DNA of 64,000 nucleotides from Pictodentalium vernedei (lineage: Eukaryota > Mollusca > Scaphopoda > Dentaliida > Dentaliidae): positions 664,331,838 to 664,395,837 of the forward strand of contig CM062296.1 in the NCBI GenBank assembly GCA_031216915.1, read 5' to 3'. Position numbers and translations under genes: made by a program. Shown here piece by piece: positions 11,530 through 24,531 of the stretch. The first letter of the stretch is position 1. Each line of letters opens with the position of its first letter. The notes beneath the pieces were generated by a model, which did no database searches, was not told the DNA's origin, and saw only the letters and a list, made by a program, of their open reading frames with translations.

Positions 11530-11820
11530 ACGAAATTAACATAAATAGCCTCTGTACTGTGTTGGCACCCATGCTAATTTCAGTCTCACTAGTCACTGAC
11601 ACTGTTGGAAGCAAATTTAAAGTTTCCAAGCAATCTCGATGATGAGCTGTTGCTAGCGGCTTGTCCTGTGCAGTATATAGTATGGGTAATTCATGCACTC
11701 GTTTCTGTTTTTGAATGTAACCCTTACTGGGTAATATTCCAGCTACATCATCAAGGCATGCCTTGGACAAAGGCCTTGATGATGTAGTTGGAATATTTTA
11801 TCAGTCAGGACTTGAGCCAT
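11530..11820 (-). mobile_element. Repeat H, copy 1, with central hairpin
   Basis: 'attccagctacatcatcaag' at about 11740 is the inverse of 'cttgatgatgtagttggaat' at about 11777, forming a hairpin. The region resembles the reverse complement of 56385-56640, with shared blocks 'cccttactgg' and 'actcgtttctgt'. A third copy, 33060-33130, keeps only the hairpin. Likely a MITE; the ends are not certain. Confidence 0.5.
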
Positions 11821-12140
11821 AACAGTCACAACAAATCAGGTTTACGGCGCCCTCCTCCTCCAATCTCTTACCTTCTCGACACCCCTGATGGGATTTGAGA
11901 TTCTTCAAATCGAAAATGTGTGATTTGCAGGACCCCAGCTGAGTTTCAATATGCTTGGTTAGTCTCCTGGATTTTAATGAACTGCATGTCGGTAGTGGTC
12001 AAATTGAAGAGGGGTGACTGCTTTGAGTGGTCTCTCTTGGGACCAACAGCATATGTCAAAATGTGTACCATAAATATAGCCATGAAATCCAGATGTCTGT
12101 ACAAAACCATCAACCCAGATTACTTAGCAGTTCATGGGGA

Positions 12141-12590
12141 TTTATTTATTGACTTATTTATTGGTGTTTAAGGTCACATACTTATGCACAATGGCTAATC
12201 ATGACCGTGACAGTTTTACAGGTGGAGGAAGTTGGAGTACCCAGAGAGAACCACCGTGCATCGACGAGCAACTGTCAGCTCCTCAACATTCTAATTCTGT
12301 TCAAGCTCCGGTCAAGCAGGGTTACAGCAGTTGGTGTTTAAGGTCATATACTTATGCACAATGGCTAATCATGACCGTGACAGTTTTACAGGTGGAGGAA
12401 GCCAGAGTACCCGGAGAGAACCACTGAGCAATGACGAGCAGCTGCCAGTTGAAGACATGTGCACCATCGACATGCAGTACGCCTTAGTACACGGCGTCAT
12501 CGTGCCCCAATTGAAACAACCGGGATAAAGTGCCTTGCCCATGGACACAACGTGGGTCGTCCCAAGTTCATGGGGATAGAGCTACACCTA
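12141..12590 (-). mobile_element. SINE with duplicated 3' module
   Basis: In minus orientation this is the common SINE body of the window (mirrored 'ccttgggcaaggcactt', 'cgtactgcacgtcgatggtg', 'agccattgtgcataagtat', then an (AAAT)n tail). The 3' module occurs twice, starting at 12161 and 12331, 170 bp apart; the second is joined to the complete body. The tRNA-like head is missing or badly decayed. Confidence 0.8.
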
Positions 12591-12939
12591 GTGTTGCCTC
12601 TTGTGTGGTAATCTAATAATGTTTGTTCTCCACTGCATCATGTGGAATCTTTCCCCAGCATATATGCTTGTTTAGATCTGACGGAAGGGTTAAATTTGTT
12701 ACTTCAATTCCTGTTGAAAATTCATTTTGTTCATCACCCTCTGGTCTTGTTATTTGAACATGACAGCATACATCTGGACTAAATGTTCAAAATCACTGCA
12801 GGGCTTATGTTTCATCTAAATTTGGGTGAATCCAATAGGATTCTTGCGAAATTAATTGCAAAAATTCATACCTGCTGAGTGTCCCAGGATCCCATGAGGC
12901 CACCATGGTTGAACCCCTGTTGTATACTGATAACACATG

Positions 12940-14207
12940 TTAACTCTTTACCTAACACATCTTTTTATGCACCTGAGAACCTCTCGGGGGCATTATGTTT
13001 TCACCATGTCCGTCCATCTGTCATCTGTCATCTGGCGTCCGTCCATTAACTTTTGGTTTCTGTCAAATAACTAAAAGAACCGCTTATTTGGTCAAATCAT
13101 AATTTTAGGGGTAACTTGTGGATGACTAGACAATGCTTCCTTTTGATTTTGGTCCAGCTAGCCAATTCAATATAGCCACCATGGCAGCCATACTGAATTT
13201 GGTTTCTGTCCAATAACTAGTGAATGCTGACAAAAATCATTTTTTCATTTTTTTTAATTATGCATTGTTGGTGTCTAGAGGAAGCTTCCTTTCGATTTTG
13301 GACCTGTCAGCTCATCCAAGATGGCCCCCAGTGAACAATTCATTATGGTGGCCATCTTGAATTTGGTTTCTGCCCAATAACGAACGAATGCTGACTCGAA
13401 TCATTTTTATTTTTTAATCATACATTGTTGGTGTCTAGAGGAAGCTTCCTTTTGATTTTGGACCTGTCAGCTCATCCAAGATGTCCACCAGTGAACAATT
13501 CATTATGGTGGCCATCTTGAATTTGATTTCTGCCCAATAACGAATGAATGCTGACTCGAATCATTTTTATTTTTTAATTATACATTGTTGGTGTCTAGAG
13601 GAAGCTTCCTTTCGAATAATGATCAGTCAACTGACCCAAGGTGACCGTCAGTGGCCAATTCATTATGGCTTCCATTGTGGCCATCTTGAATTTGGTTGCC
13701 GTCCAATAAGTAATGAATACTGACTCGAATCAGTTTCAATTTTTGGTTATGCATTATTGTTGTCTAGAGGAAGCTTCCTTTTGATTTTGAATTAGCTAGC
13801 CATGGTGGCCATATTGAATTTGGTTTCCATCCAATAACTAATGAATGCTGACTCAAATCAATTTTTTTTTTTTTTATGTATTATTGGTGTCTAGAGGAAG
13901 CTTCCTTTTGATTTGGTTATGCCCCGAGAGACTCACCTACCCTTTTATGACACCGTCGGGGGCATATGTCACGCTTTGCGTTGCTCTTGTTAAGTTTTAA
14001 AACATAAACTCAATTTGATAATTTAAAAAAAAATAAACAGTATTTACCAATAAAACCTTACAAATATGGACATCATTGGAACCGGCTCACTGAGCCGGTT
14101 CCAATGACAGCCATATTTGTACAATTTTATTGATCAAGTGTCTGGACATTTCAGGTCATTTTAAGCTTATATTGGTTAATTTGCCACTATGTTAGGTAAA
14201 GGATTAA
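12940..14207. mobile_element. TTAA-C palindromic MITE, interrupted
   Basis: It is bounded by TTAA with subterminal 'ctctttacctaac' and 'gttaggtaaagga'. The centre at about 14080-14105 is 'ggaaccggctc' against 'gagccggttcc'. The copy at 33399-33855 shows the uninterrupted left half; here HINE-4 is inserted in the T/A run after 'cacatcttttta'. Confidence 0.7.
12968..13992 (-). mobile_element. HINE-4: pearl/Helentron-like element in TTAA-C
   Basis: The left end has 'ctctcgggggcat' and the right end 'atgccccgagag', inverted. A 'tccgtccatctgtcatctg' run near the left end, followed by core units marked by 'gtgtctagaggaagcttcc' at about 13271, 13431, 13591, 13760 and 13888 (period about 160, the last shorter), shows that the element lies in reverse. 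No protein is encoded. Confidence 0.65.
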
Positions 14208-14302
14208 ATTGACTCAGTAAGAATCTACATGGATTCTCATTGATTTTGTTCTGTGAATCTTTCCATGAATCGATTCTCAGATTCTCGTCAAAATATAAGC
14301 CC

Positions 14303-14930
14303 ATAGGGTACTTACTTAAAATGGAATGTTTAGCCATTTGTGACTTTTGAGCAGAATACAAGGAACTTTTCAACAAAAACAAATTTCTTTAGACTGTGGA
14401 CAGTTTATTACCTGACGCTGATATCACCATGAATTTTCTCAAGTTCTCTGTCCACCAGTCTCATTCTGATCAGAATTTGATGCTGTATATGGGCTGTTTG
14501 TTTACCCACTTTTTGAGGAGTTTGCGCACAGACATGAAATGTAATATCCCTTGACTCACAAAGATGTACAGATATTCTATATTAACACCATGATTACCTA
14601 TTCTACTAGATATAAAAAGCCTATGACATAAATTTTGGCTTTACACAGCAACTGTGGTGAACATGCCAGCAATGGGATTTCAGTAGTTAAAATTTACACC
14701 TACAGTGTAACTACATCCAAGTTGACCTTTGGTGACCTCGCCATGAATGCAAACTTGTCTAAATTTATCACTTGTCGCCTCATGAAGAGTGAAATGAAAC
14801 CGGCAATTATTTATTACGTTTTTAAATAAGTTCACCTCATAAGATACCAAAAATTAACAAACATATATTGTCTCATGTTAATAAAGCATCCATAACTAGA
14901 AATAGTATGTTATTATGCTATTAAAATGAA
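14303..14930. other. Stretch with no identified feature
   Basis: AT-rich sequence. An open frame at 14635-14829 (64 codons) has no recognisable domain and no convincing splice sites. Confidence 0.3.
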
Positions 14931-15838
14931 ACAAGAGGCCCCAGGGGGCCTGAGGGTGCTCACCTGACAAGGTAGACTAAATATCAACCCAGGGAAATGA
15001 TTTCAACAAGTTGTATCAGCCCCCTCCTAAGAAAAGCTTATACCAAATATCCAAAGATTCTGACCAGTGGATCTAAAAAAAAAAAGAAGATTTTTAAAGA
15101 TATTCCTCATATTGAACTAAGTTATAATTTGGGCTCCCACAGGGAGCCCAAATACAAACCCAGGGACTTGGCTTTAACAAACTTGAATTTCACCCTCTTA
15201 AGGATTCTGTACACCAAATATCAAAACATTCCGACTGCTGGATCTGAAGAAGATTTTTTAAGAAAATTCCTTATTTTGAACTAAGTTACAATTCGAGCTC
15301 CCACAGTGAGCCCAAATATGGACCTAGGGACATGGCTTGAACAAACTTGAATCTTACCCCCTAAGGATGCTGCATACCAAATATCAAAAGCATTCTGACT
15401 GCTGGATCTCGAGAAGGGGATTTTTTAAGAAATTTGCCTGAAATGCACTAAGTTCGAATTCGGGCTTCTATAGTGAGCCCAAATATGAATCCAGGGGGCT
15501 GATTTGAACAAACTTGAATCAGATCCACACCATAATGCTGTATACCAAATATCAAATGATTCTGCCCACTTGTGCTGGAGAAGAAGATTTTTTAGTAATT
15601 TCTCTAATATACATAGGGTGCTGTCAGTGTTATGACCCCTATGGAGCCCCAAGAGGGCATGTCCATTTCATTTGAACAAACTTGAATTGACATATGGTAA
15701 TGAACACCCATACCAAGTTTCGAGCAAATCAACCTAGCAGTTTCAGAGGAGAAGTCGTTTGAAAAATGTTCACGACGCCGGACGGATGACAGACGATGGA
15801 CGACAAGTGATAAGTTTAGCTCCCTTTGGTGAGCTAAA
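14931..15838 (+). mobile_element. HINE-1a: pearl/Helentron-like element, short copy
   Basis: It begins 'acaagaggccccagggggcc' then 'gctcacctgac'. It ends, after a GACGGA-rich run, with a hairpin 'tagctccctttggtgagcta'. Between are about four core units of about 170-190 bp, each with 'gagcccaaatatg', 'ttgaacaaacttgaat', 'taccaaatatcaaa' and 'gctggatctgaagaag'. Many units have a small hairpin, 'gggctcc...ggagccc'. This family covers roughly a fifth of the window. Confidence 0.75.
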
Positions 15839-16470
15839 AAGGCTGCAGTAGTTTGCACATTTTGTTTTCTATTTCATTTCGGCGATAAAATTGCCAGTGG
15901 AAGTACAGTCCACCGGTGCTCATGTAAACAAAAACCGATTCGCACATGTGAATATTTATTTATTCTACGTTTAAACTCATTAATCTGACAATCACGGTAT
16001 AAATAAAATATACCCACAGTAGCTTGGTGTACCAAATGTTTACCACTCGTTTTATTAACTTGGGTAAAATATTAGACATAAACCATTTCATTTTCATTTT
16101 TTCAAGTTTGCATTGGTTATAAAAGAAGAGCATGCAGCAGCCAAAAGGACCATGCTGAGGGGCTGAGAAACATATTTTTAACTTTTTTATTTAAAATAGT
16201 TTAAAATTGGCCAGTCTGTTTTATATTTTCAACAGTCTTGTTGAAAGTCCAAACAGGATTGACAATTTTCCATTTATTCCATATACATCTCTATGTATAC
16301 TTATAGCAAAGCAAATCAGTTCAGGTTTATGCTTATGACAGCTTTCTAATCACTGCATAAAAGTCGGCTGGAAAACATTTTAAGGGAGTAACTCCCAGCA
16401 TTTGGGCTGTATATTTGGAATTGTTGTAAAAACAAAAAGAAACTCTCAAAATTTAAAATATAACTAAAAA
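15839..16470. other. Stretch with no identified feature
   Basis: No coding region, palindrome or element terminus was recognised between HINE-1a and HINE-2c. Confidence 0.3.
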
Positions 16471-18029
16471 ATGAAAGTGTCAATGACACTGTAGCTCAAC
16501 TTGTTTATGACATGTACATGTATAGTATGTGACACAGCAATGACAAACATCTAGGTAATGCCCTGATAACAAAGGTACATGTAAAGTATTGTAATGGTCT
16601 GTACATAAATGCTGACCGTAGCCTATAACAAATATATAGGTAAAGTATTGTAAAAGTGGGATGACAGTTAGATGCTAAACTAGAAAAGAAATCTTTGAGT
16701 CCCAGAGTGGGTCTGACTGAACCCAAAAATATTTGTTCTCATAGCACAGTGATAACAAAGGCACCCAAAAACACTCGTTTCAGGTGATAACAAAGGTACC
16801 ACAAGAAGTTTCGTGAAGATCAGTTCATAAATACAGACTCTAACCCAAGCAGTATTGACATGTGCACTTACTGTGTATAAGTAGCACTGAACAAATCAAA
16901 GTTCATCTAATTTTCATAATTTCTGCACGAGAAAAAAACCTGTATTATAGGTGATGTATTCCATGTTACTAAATATTCCTACAAAAATTTATTCAAATCA
17001 GAACTTTCATACAGAAGTTCTGTACAAAAACTGCACCCAAAACCACTCGTTCTCGTCCCAAGGTGATAACAAAGGTACTCAAGATGTTTCGTGAAGATTG
17101 GTTCATAAATACAGATTGCACTAACTAAAGTACAAAATGGCTGCTGTTAGCCATCTTGAATTTTGGACCGGAATCAAAACCACTCGTTCTCGTCCCACGG
17201 TGATAACAAAGGTACCCAAGAAGTTTCGTAAAGATGGGTTCATAAATACAGACTCTAGCCCTAGCCGTATTGGCATTTGCAGTTACAGTGCTGAAAGTAA
17301 CATTGAATAGATCAAAGTTAGTCTAATTGGCATAATTTATGCACGAAAAAAACCCCGTATTATATGTGATGTATCCCATGGTACTAAACATTCACACACA
17401 AAATTTTTCAAATCAGCGCTTTCATATGGAAGTTCTGCGCAAAAATCTGATTGCACCTAATTTTGTACAAAATGGCTACCAGCGGCCATCTTGAATTTCA
17501 GACCAGATCCAAAAACACTCGTTCTCATCCCACGGTGATAACAAAGGTACCCAAGAAGTTTCGTAAAGATCGTTTCATAAATACGGCCTCCAGCCCGAGC
17601 CGTATTGGCATTTGCACTTACAGTGCTGAAAGTAACACTAAATAAATCAAAGTTAGTCTAATTTGCATAATTTACGCACAAGAAAAAAACCTGTGTTATA
17701 TGTGATGTATCCCATGGTACTAAACATACATACAAAAAATTATTCAAATCAGAGCTTTCATATGGAAGTTCTGCGCAAAAATCTGATTGCACCTAATTTT
17801 GTACAAAATGGCTGCCAGCGGCCGTCTTGAATTTCTGACAGGACCCAAAAACATGTGTTCTCGTCTCACAGTGATAGAAAAGGTACCCAAGAAGTTTCGT
17901 AAAGATCGGTTCATAAATACGGCCTCTAGCCCGAGCCGTGTGTACAACGTGATGGACAGACAGATGGACAGATGGATGACGGGCCATGGCAATACCTTAA
18001 ATTTGGCTTTGCCAAAATTGAGCTCAAAA
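16471..18029 (+). mobile_element. HINE-2c: pearl/Helentron-like element
   Basis: The 5' motif 'gtgtcaatgacactgtagct' and its extension 'agctcaacttg' are mirrored at the 3' end by 'gccaaaattgagctc'. Core units of about 335 bp contain 'gccatcttgaattt' and 'gtaaagatcggttcataaat'. A 'gacagacagatggacagatg' run lies just before the 3' hairpin (aatttggctttgccaaaatt). Complete by comparison with 22579-24400. Confidence 0.75.
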
Positions 18030-18172
18030 TGCTGGGGAAATGTCGCGTGGGGAAATGTCTGCCCACTGATATAATCTCAGCATTGATCATTCAGCAAAAC
18101 ATTTTTTGTGTGACTCTAAATTCTGTTCTAAATTCTTTTTTCTTTCAGAATAGTTTCTGCACCATCAATATT

Positions 18173-18420
18173 AATTTGTTTATTTATTGATTAATGTTTA
18201 AGGTCACTTTCAACATGTTTGGCTATATTATGACCACAACATAAAGATGAAGTCAAGTGAGGCTTACTGTACTGCCTACTTTAGGGGACTTCCACCCTCG
18301 GCATTGTTGGTTCCAGGTTCTATTTTACTAGTAAAACAGTACTTGTTTACCACAGTAAACAAGCTCTGCTCCTCTTTCTGGGGTTCCACAGGGGATGCAT
18401 CCTCAATAGATTAGTGAGTA
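18173..18420 (-). mobile_element. Second SINE-like family (SINE-M), minus strand
   Basis: It opens with 'tttatttattgattaatg' then 'tttaaggtcac', the mirror of a SINE 3' tail, and continues with 'caacatgtttggcta', 'ctgtactgcctacttt' and 'cttgtttaccacagta'. Related pieces lie near 90-330, 27841-28010, 31592-31680, 35640-35800 and 40815-40870. The body differs from the main SINE, but the last 25 bp or so of the tail are the same. Confidence 0.5.
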
Positions 18421-18427
18421 TTGGGCT

Positions 18428-18669
18428 TTAATTCCTTGCATGCTGCTGGTAGATATTCCTGCCTAGGACACGATTTCTCTTGTCACTGAAACATCTGCAA
18501 TTTGGGCATATTCAATCCAATTTACACCCTGAAAATTGCACTGATTATTACCCCAATGATTTCTTGAATTAAATTTTGATGAATTTTTCATCAAAACTAA
18601 TCAGGGCTGCTTCACAGCAGCCATGACTAGATTTGATAAAAAATATCTTAAAAATACTCAGCTGGTTAA
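18428..18669. mobile_element. TTAA-D palindromic MITE, complete
   Basis: It is bounded by TTAA, with 'cttgcatgctgctggtagat' at the left and 'actcagctggttaa' at the right. The centre is the fold-back 'ggctgcttcacagcagcc'. Other copies: 26206-26447, 29190-31297 and 41242-41716, the last two carrying insertions. The TTAA flanks and 'CC..TT' type ends suggest a piggyBac-related MITE. Confidence 0.65.
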
Positions 18670-19286
18670 AAGTTAATTTGCAGAAGAAAAATACTGAAAA
18701 CTTAAAAATATTGTGGGACTTTTACCATATAAACACATTTAATTGGAAGTAAGGATTACACTGAGTGAAAGCTTGAAAATATTCTTTGGAGTATTGTAAG
18801 GAAAATTTGTTGATTGATGATAATCCATTCTGTACATTTTACCAAGGTTGTTGATTGATGGCATCCTTCCTAGGGGGTTTCCTTCATGACAGGGATCATA
18901 TTCATAAATAAGAGTTATTATTAACTGATTTGACATATGTTACTGTAGATATTGAACATTCAGTGAACTAGAGTTTTGAAAAACTAGTGACTATCATCTC
19001 AAAATTGTTTATTGAGTCAACTTGAAAGATCACTAAGATTGGCTTCCTATTAATCATATCAGGCATGGCAAATCATTATATGTTACAAGTAACCTCTCAG
19101 TCCTCCCACCAGTCATATTCTGTTAAGAATTATTTGTTGCTGTAATCGGCTGTTTGAATTGTTTACCCACTTGTTGTAGAGTTTGACTATCGTTCATAAA
19201 ATGTGATGTCCTTCAGTCAAATAGCTACACAGATATTCTTTTGTGCTCCAGTTATAGATATGGCAAGTCTTCACTTGTAACATTTA
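18670..19286. other. Stretch with no identified feature
   Basis: Short open frames without recognisable content. A block at 19095-19245 resembles 14440-14590 ('tgtttacccact', 'gagtttg', 'tacacagatattct'), so an old dispersed repeat is present. Confidence 0.3.
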
Positions 19287-21532
19287 TTTAGCCTTTTACA
19301 TAATGAACAGGACGCATCCACTACCTTTTACGAATTGAGCAGTTGGAAAAAAATTCTTTAAAAAAAAATTTCAACATAAGTATACCATGTTACTCCCTCA
19401 CTGGAACAAGCACGCCAAGCTCGTTCAAATGACAGGGGTCACATGATGAGTTTTATGGCTTTGTTGAAATTTTTTTGAAAAATAATTTTTTCCCATGAGG
19501 GCGGGGTCACATGATATGGTTTTGTTGAAATTTTTTAAAAACAAGAGGCTCCAATGGGCTTTCACGCTTACCTTACAAAATTGGTTACAGAAGGATTTAC
19601 AGTTACATTCAGCATCTACATGTTAATATAGGTAATCTAATTTAGCTATGGGAGTGTGGGTGGGGGAGAAGGGTATGTTGGGTGATTTTTTGTTTTTGGC
19701 GTAAAATCACTCAAACCCCTTCAAAACACATTTTGAAGCAAAGAGATGAAAAAAAATCACCCAGTGGACCCCCTCCAACACCCCACTCCTCAACAGGGTG
19801 AAATCTTTTCAAGCAAAACAAATAATTTTGCCTAAAGGACCCCCCTCCTTCCTTGAGCCTCTAGTGAGTAAACATTTACTACTACAATCAGATCTGTCAC
19901 ACGTGGGCCCAATTCATCTAAACAAATAGTAAAGTTTCCATTGGATTTTCTGTTCAATTTCAGACCCCTCAAGTACCCACCAAAATCAGTGAAGCATAAC
20001 ACTTTGAAGAAACTTTAATCTATGGGTCATAGTAATGCTCTACACCAAATATCAAAAGATTTTACTGGGTGGGTCTGAAGAAGAAAATCTTTGAAGAATA
20101 TTCCTCAAACAGTACTCAGTTAAAATTTGGGCTCCTACTGGGAGACCAAATATGAGCCAAGACCTTTGATTTGAATAAACTTGAATCTCTCCACACTAAA
20201 GATGTCAATACTATGTAACAAAAGAATCTGATTCATGGATGTGAAGAAGAAGCTTTCTTAAAGGATAATCCTTATATTGAACTAAGTTAAAATTTGGGAT
20301 CCCACAGGGAGCCCAAATATGCAGGGAGCCCAAATATGACCCAATGGACTTGATTTGAACAAACTAGGATCTAAACCTCCTAAGGTTGCTGCATATCAAA
20401 AACTCTTGACTCGTGGATCTGAAGAAGAAGATTTGTAAAGAAATTTCCTGATATTGCTGAATATTGCACTAAATTAAAATTTAGAATGTCCTAAAGAGCC
20501 CAAATATGAACCCAGGGACTCGATTTGAACAAGCTGGAATCTGACCCCACTAAGGAAACTGCAAACCAAATATAAATATATTATGATTGGTGGATTTCAA
20601 GAAGAGGATTTTTAAAGGACATTCCTTATATTGCACAATGTACAAATTTGGGCTCTCATATTGGACTTGATTTGGACAAACTTGAATCTGAACCTCCCAA
20701 TGATGCTGCATATCAAATATCAAAACATTCTGTCTGGTAGATCTGAAGAAATTTTTTAATGAATATTCCTCATAATTTGCACTAAGTTAAAGTTCAAGTT
20801 CCCCCTGGGAGCCTAAAAATGAACCCAGGGACTTGATTTGAACATACTTGAATCTGACCCCATTAAAGATGCCCTATACCAATCATCAAACGATTCTGAC
20901 TGGAGGATCTGAAGAAAAAGATTTTAAAAAGTTTTTCATCAAATTCAAGTTCCCACAGGGAGCCCAAATTTCAACCCATGGACTTGATTTGAACCATCCT
21001 CAATCTCACCCCACTTAGGGAGCTACATACAAAAATACAAAATATCAAACGATTCTGACTGATGGATCTGTAGAAGAGGATTTTAAAAAAATATTCCTCA
21101 AATTACACTAAGTTGAAAGTTGGGCTCCCACAGTGAGCCCAATTATGACCCCAAGGAATGGATTTGAACAAACTTCAGGTTACCCCCCCCCCCCCCCCCC
21201 TCCCACCCCCCACCCCCGTCCTAAAGATATAGTAAACCAAATATCAAGAGATTTTGACAGGTAGATCTGAAGAAGAAGATTTGTAAATAAATTTCCTCAT
21301 ATTGCACCAAGTTAAAATTCAGGTACCCATAGGGAGCCCAAATATGAATCCAGGGACTTCTTTCAAACAAGCCTGAATCTGAATTCTTTAAGTATATTGT
21401 ATACCAAGTATTAAAAGATTCTGATTAGTAGTTCTGGAGAAGATTTTTTAATATTGTAAAAAAATTTTGTGGGTGCTAAAAGAATTATGTCACTTGTGGT
21501 GCACCCTGTGGGCATGGCAACTTTGTTTGAAC

Positions 21533-24531
21533 AAGACAGTCTAACAGCATCCATATCCACCGTCGACTTTTATGTTATGATAGGAATAATCTCATTATCA
21601 ACCTGGACATGTATTCATACCCAATAGTGTCACTCACCAAATATCATTTAATTTTTTTATTCACATTTGAAGATATCTTTCAAAAACCTGCAACTTTGGT
21701 AAATTCAAAGTTAACAAGAGATATAACTCTGGTAAACTAATTCAAATCAACCCTTCCTTTCCATATACACATGTACACATCACACTCATACTGCACACCA
21801 AGTTTTGTAAAAATCCAATGAAAAATGCTCAGGAGTGAAGTGGACAAGCCTTTGTGATGGAAATTTTTGCTATTTCCATGGGCCATAACCACGCAAAATT
21901 TGTCGCATCAAAAATTTCCGAAAATATGCACATCTACACTTGATACTGATTCTTCAGACCAAGTTTCATAAAAATCCACTGAAAACTGTGGGAGGAGCTA
22001 AGCGGACAAAGTTTGTGATGGATGGCTGGATTGACGGACTGACAGATGGATGGACAGACGAATCAACAATTTCAATATCCCCCTCCAGACTTCATCAGTG
22101 GGGGATAAATCATTTAATTTGTTTAATCACAACTGAAGATATCTTCCAAAAACCTGCAGTTTTGGTAAATTTAAAGTCAACAAGGGCTATAACTTTGAAA
22201 AAAATATTAGTATCGAATCTTCCTTTGCAAATGCACATGTACATATCATACTGCACACCAAATTTCATAAAAATTCAATGAAAAATGCAGGAGGAGTTAA
22301 GCGGACAAGCATTTGTGATGGAAATTTTGCTACAACCACGTAAAATTTGTCGCATCAGAAATTCATGACCACATGCACATCTACACTTGATACTGCTACT
22401 TCAGACCAAGTTTCGTAAAAATCCAATAAAAATGTAGGAAGAGTTAAGCAGACAAGCCTTTGTGATGGAAATTTTGCTATTTACAAGGGCTGTAATCATG
22501 CAAAAATTTGTTGCATCGAAAATTCCTGACCACATGCACATCTACACTTGATACTGATACTTCAGACCAAGTTTCATAATGAAAGTGTCAATGACACTGT
22601 AGCTCAACTTGTCAAGACAAAGACATGTACATGTAAAGTATGTGACACAGCAATGACAAACATCTAGGTAATGACCTGATAACAAAGGTACATATAAAGT
22701 ATTGTAACAGTCTGTACATAAATACTGACCGTTGCCTGTAACAAATGTATAGGTAAAGTATTGTAAAGGTGGGTGACAGTCAGATGCTAAACTAGAAAAA
22801 AATCTTTGAGTCCCAGAGTGGGTCTGACTGAACCCCAAAATATTTGTTCTCATAGCACAGTGATAACAAAGGCACCCCAAAACACACTCATTCCTGTCCC
22901 AAGGTGAAAACAAAGGTACCCAAGAAGTTTCGTGAAGATCAGTTCACAAATATGAGCTGTGTAGAAGTTGTGACAAAAAACTGATTGGACCTAATTTCGG
23001 TACAAAATGGCCACTGGCAGCCATCTTGAATTTTGGATCGCACCCAGAAACACTCCTTCTCGTCCCAAGGTGATAACAAAGGTACCCAAGAAGTTTTGTG
23101 AAGATCGGTTCATAAATACAGCCTCTAGCCCGAGCCGTATTGACATGTGCACTTACAGTGTATAAGTAGCACTGTATAAATCAAAGTTCATCTAATTTGC
23201 ATAATTTCTGCACGAGAAAAAAACCTGTACTATATGTGATGTATTCCATGTTACTAAACATTCATACAAAAATTTATTCAAATCAGAACTTTCATACAGA
23301 AGTTCTGTACAAAAAACTGATTGCACTAATTTTGGAACAAAATGGCTGCTGGTGGCCATCTTAAATTTCGGACCACACCCAAAAACACTCGTTCTCATCC
23401 CACGGTGATAACAAAGGTACCCAAGAAGTTTCGTAAAGATCGGTTCATAAATACGGCCTCTAGCCTGAGCCGTATAGAAGTTGTGTATAAAAAACTGATT
23501 AGACCTAATTTCGGTTCAAAATGGCCACTGGCAGCCATCTTGAATTTTGGACCGCATCCAGAAACACTCGTTCTCGTCCCAAGGTGATAACAAAGGTACC
23601 CAAGATGTTTCGTGAAGATCGGTTCATAAATACAGACTCTAGCCCGAGCCGTATTGACATGCGTACTTACTGTGTGTAAGTAGCACTGAAAAAATCAAAG
23701 TTCATCTAATTTGCATAATTTCTGCACGAGAAAAAAACCTGTATTATATGTGATGTATCCCATGGTACTAAACATTCACACAAAAAATTATTCAAATCAG
23801 CTCATTCATATGGAAGTTCTGTGCAAAAATCTGATTGCACCAAATTTTGTACAAAATGGCTGCCATCGGCCATCTTGAATTTCGGACCGGACCCAAAAAC
23901 ACTCGTTCTCGTCCCACGGTGATAACAAAGGTACCCAAGGAGTTTCGTAGAGATTGGTTCATAAATACGGCCTCTAGCCCGAGCCGTATTGGCATTTGCA
24001 CTTCCAGTGCTGAAAGTAACACCAAAAAACATCAAAGTTAGTCTAATTTGCATAATTTACGCACAAGAAAAAAACTCGTATTATATGTGATGTATCCAAT
24101 GGTACTAAACATTCATACAAAAAATTATTCAAATCAGAGCTTTCATATGGAAGTTCTGTACAAAAAACAGATTTCTGCATCGTCGGTACAAAATGGTGGC
24201 TGGCAGCCATCTTGAATTTCGGACCGCACCCAAAAACACTCGTTCTCGTCCCACGGTCATAATAAAGGTACCCAAGAAGTTTCGTAAAGATCGGTTCATA
24301 AATACAGCCTCTAGCCCGAGCCGTATCCAATTGTTGACAGACAGACGGACGACGGGCCATGGCATAAGCTCAAATTTGGCTTCGCCAAAGTTGAGCTAAA
24401 AATCCACTGAAAACTGCAGGAGGAGTTAACTGGACAAAGTTTGTGACGGATGGATGGAAGGAAGGAAGGATAGACTGATGGATGAACACCATTTCAATAT
24501 TCCCCTCCCAACTTTATCGGCAGGGGATAAC
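21533..24531 (+). mobile_element. HINE-3a, third layer
   Basis: Core units contain 'ttgatactgattcttcagac', 'caagtttcataaaaatcca' and 'gatatcttccaaaaacctgc'. The first part ends in 'cagatggatggacagacga' and a hairpin 'tatccccctc...gtgggggata' (about 22077-22108). A second part continues to a matching end 'ttcccctccc...caggggataac' at 24501-24531. A related element lies at 54870-56126. HINE-2d interrupts it. Confidence 0.55.
22579..24400 (+). mobile_element. HINE-2d, innermost layer, complete
   Basis: It starts at 'atgaaagtgtcaatgacact' directly after 'caagtttcata' and ends at 'ccaaagttgagctaaa' directly before 'aatccactgaaaactg'. The uninterrupted host sequence (caagtttcataaaaatcca) occurs at about 21959, so the insertion point is fixed to within a few bases. 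'tagctcaactt' at the start and 'aagttgagcta' at the end are inverted. Core landmarks 'acaaaatggc' lie at about 23002, 23338, 23519, 23851 and 24188. Confidence 0.75.

Larger units (their letters stand above)
12801..14302. mobile_element. Element L, copy 1, outer layer of a nest
   Basis: The ends 'gggcttatgtttcatc' and 'tcaaaatataagccc' are inverted; the copy at 33257-33977 has 'gggcttatatttc' and 'gaaatataagccc'. Both copies contain 'catgaggccaccatggttga' and a TTAA-C element at the same internal point. Here TTAA-C is itself split by a pearl-like element. Superfamily unassigned. Confidence 0.6.
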
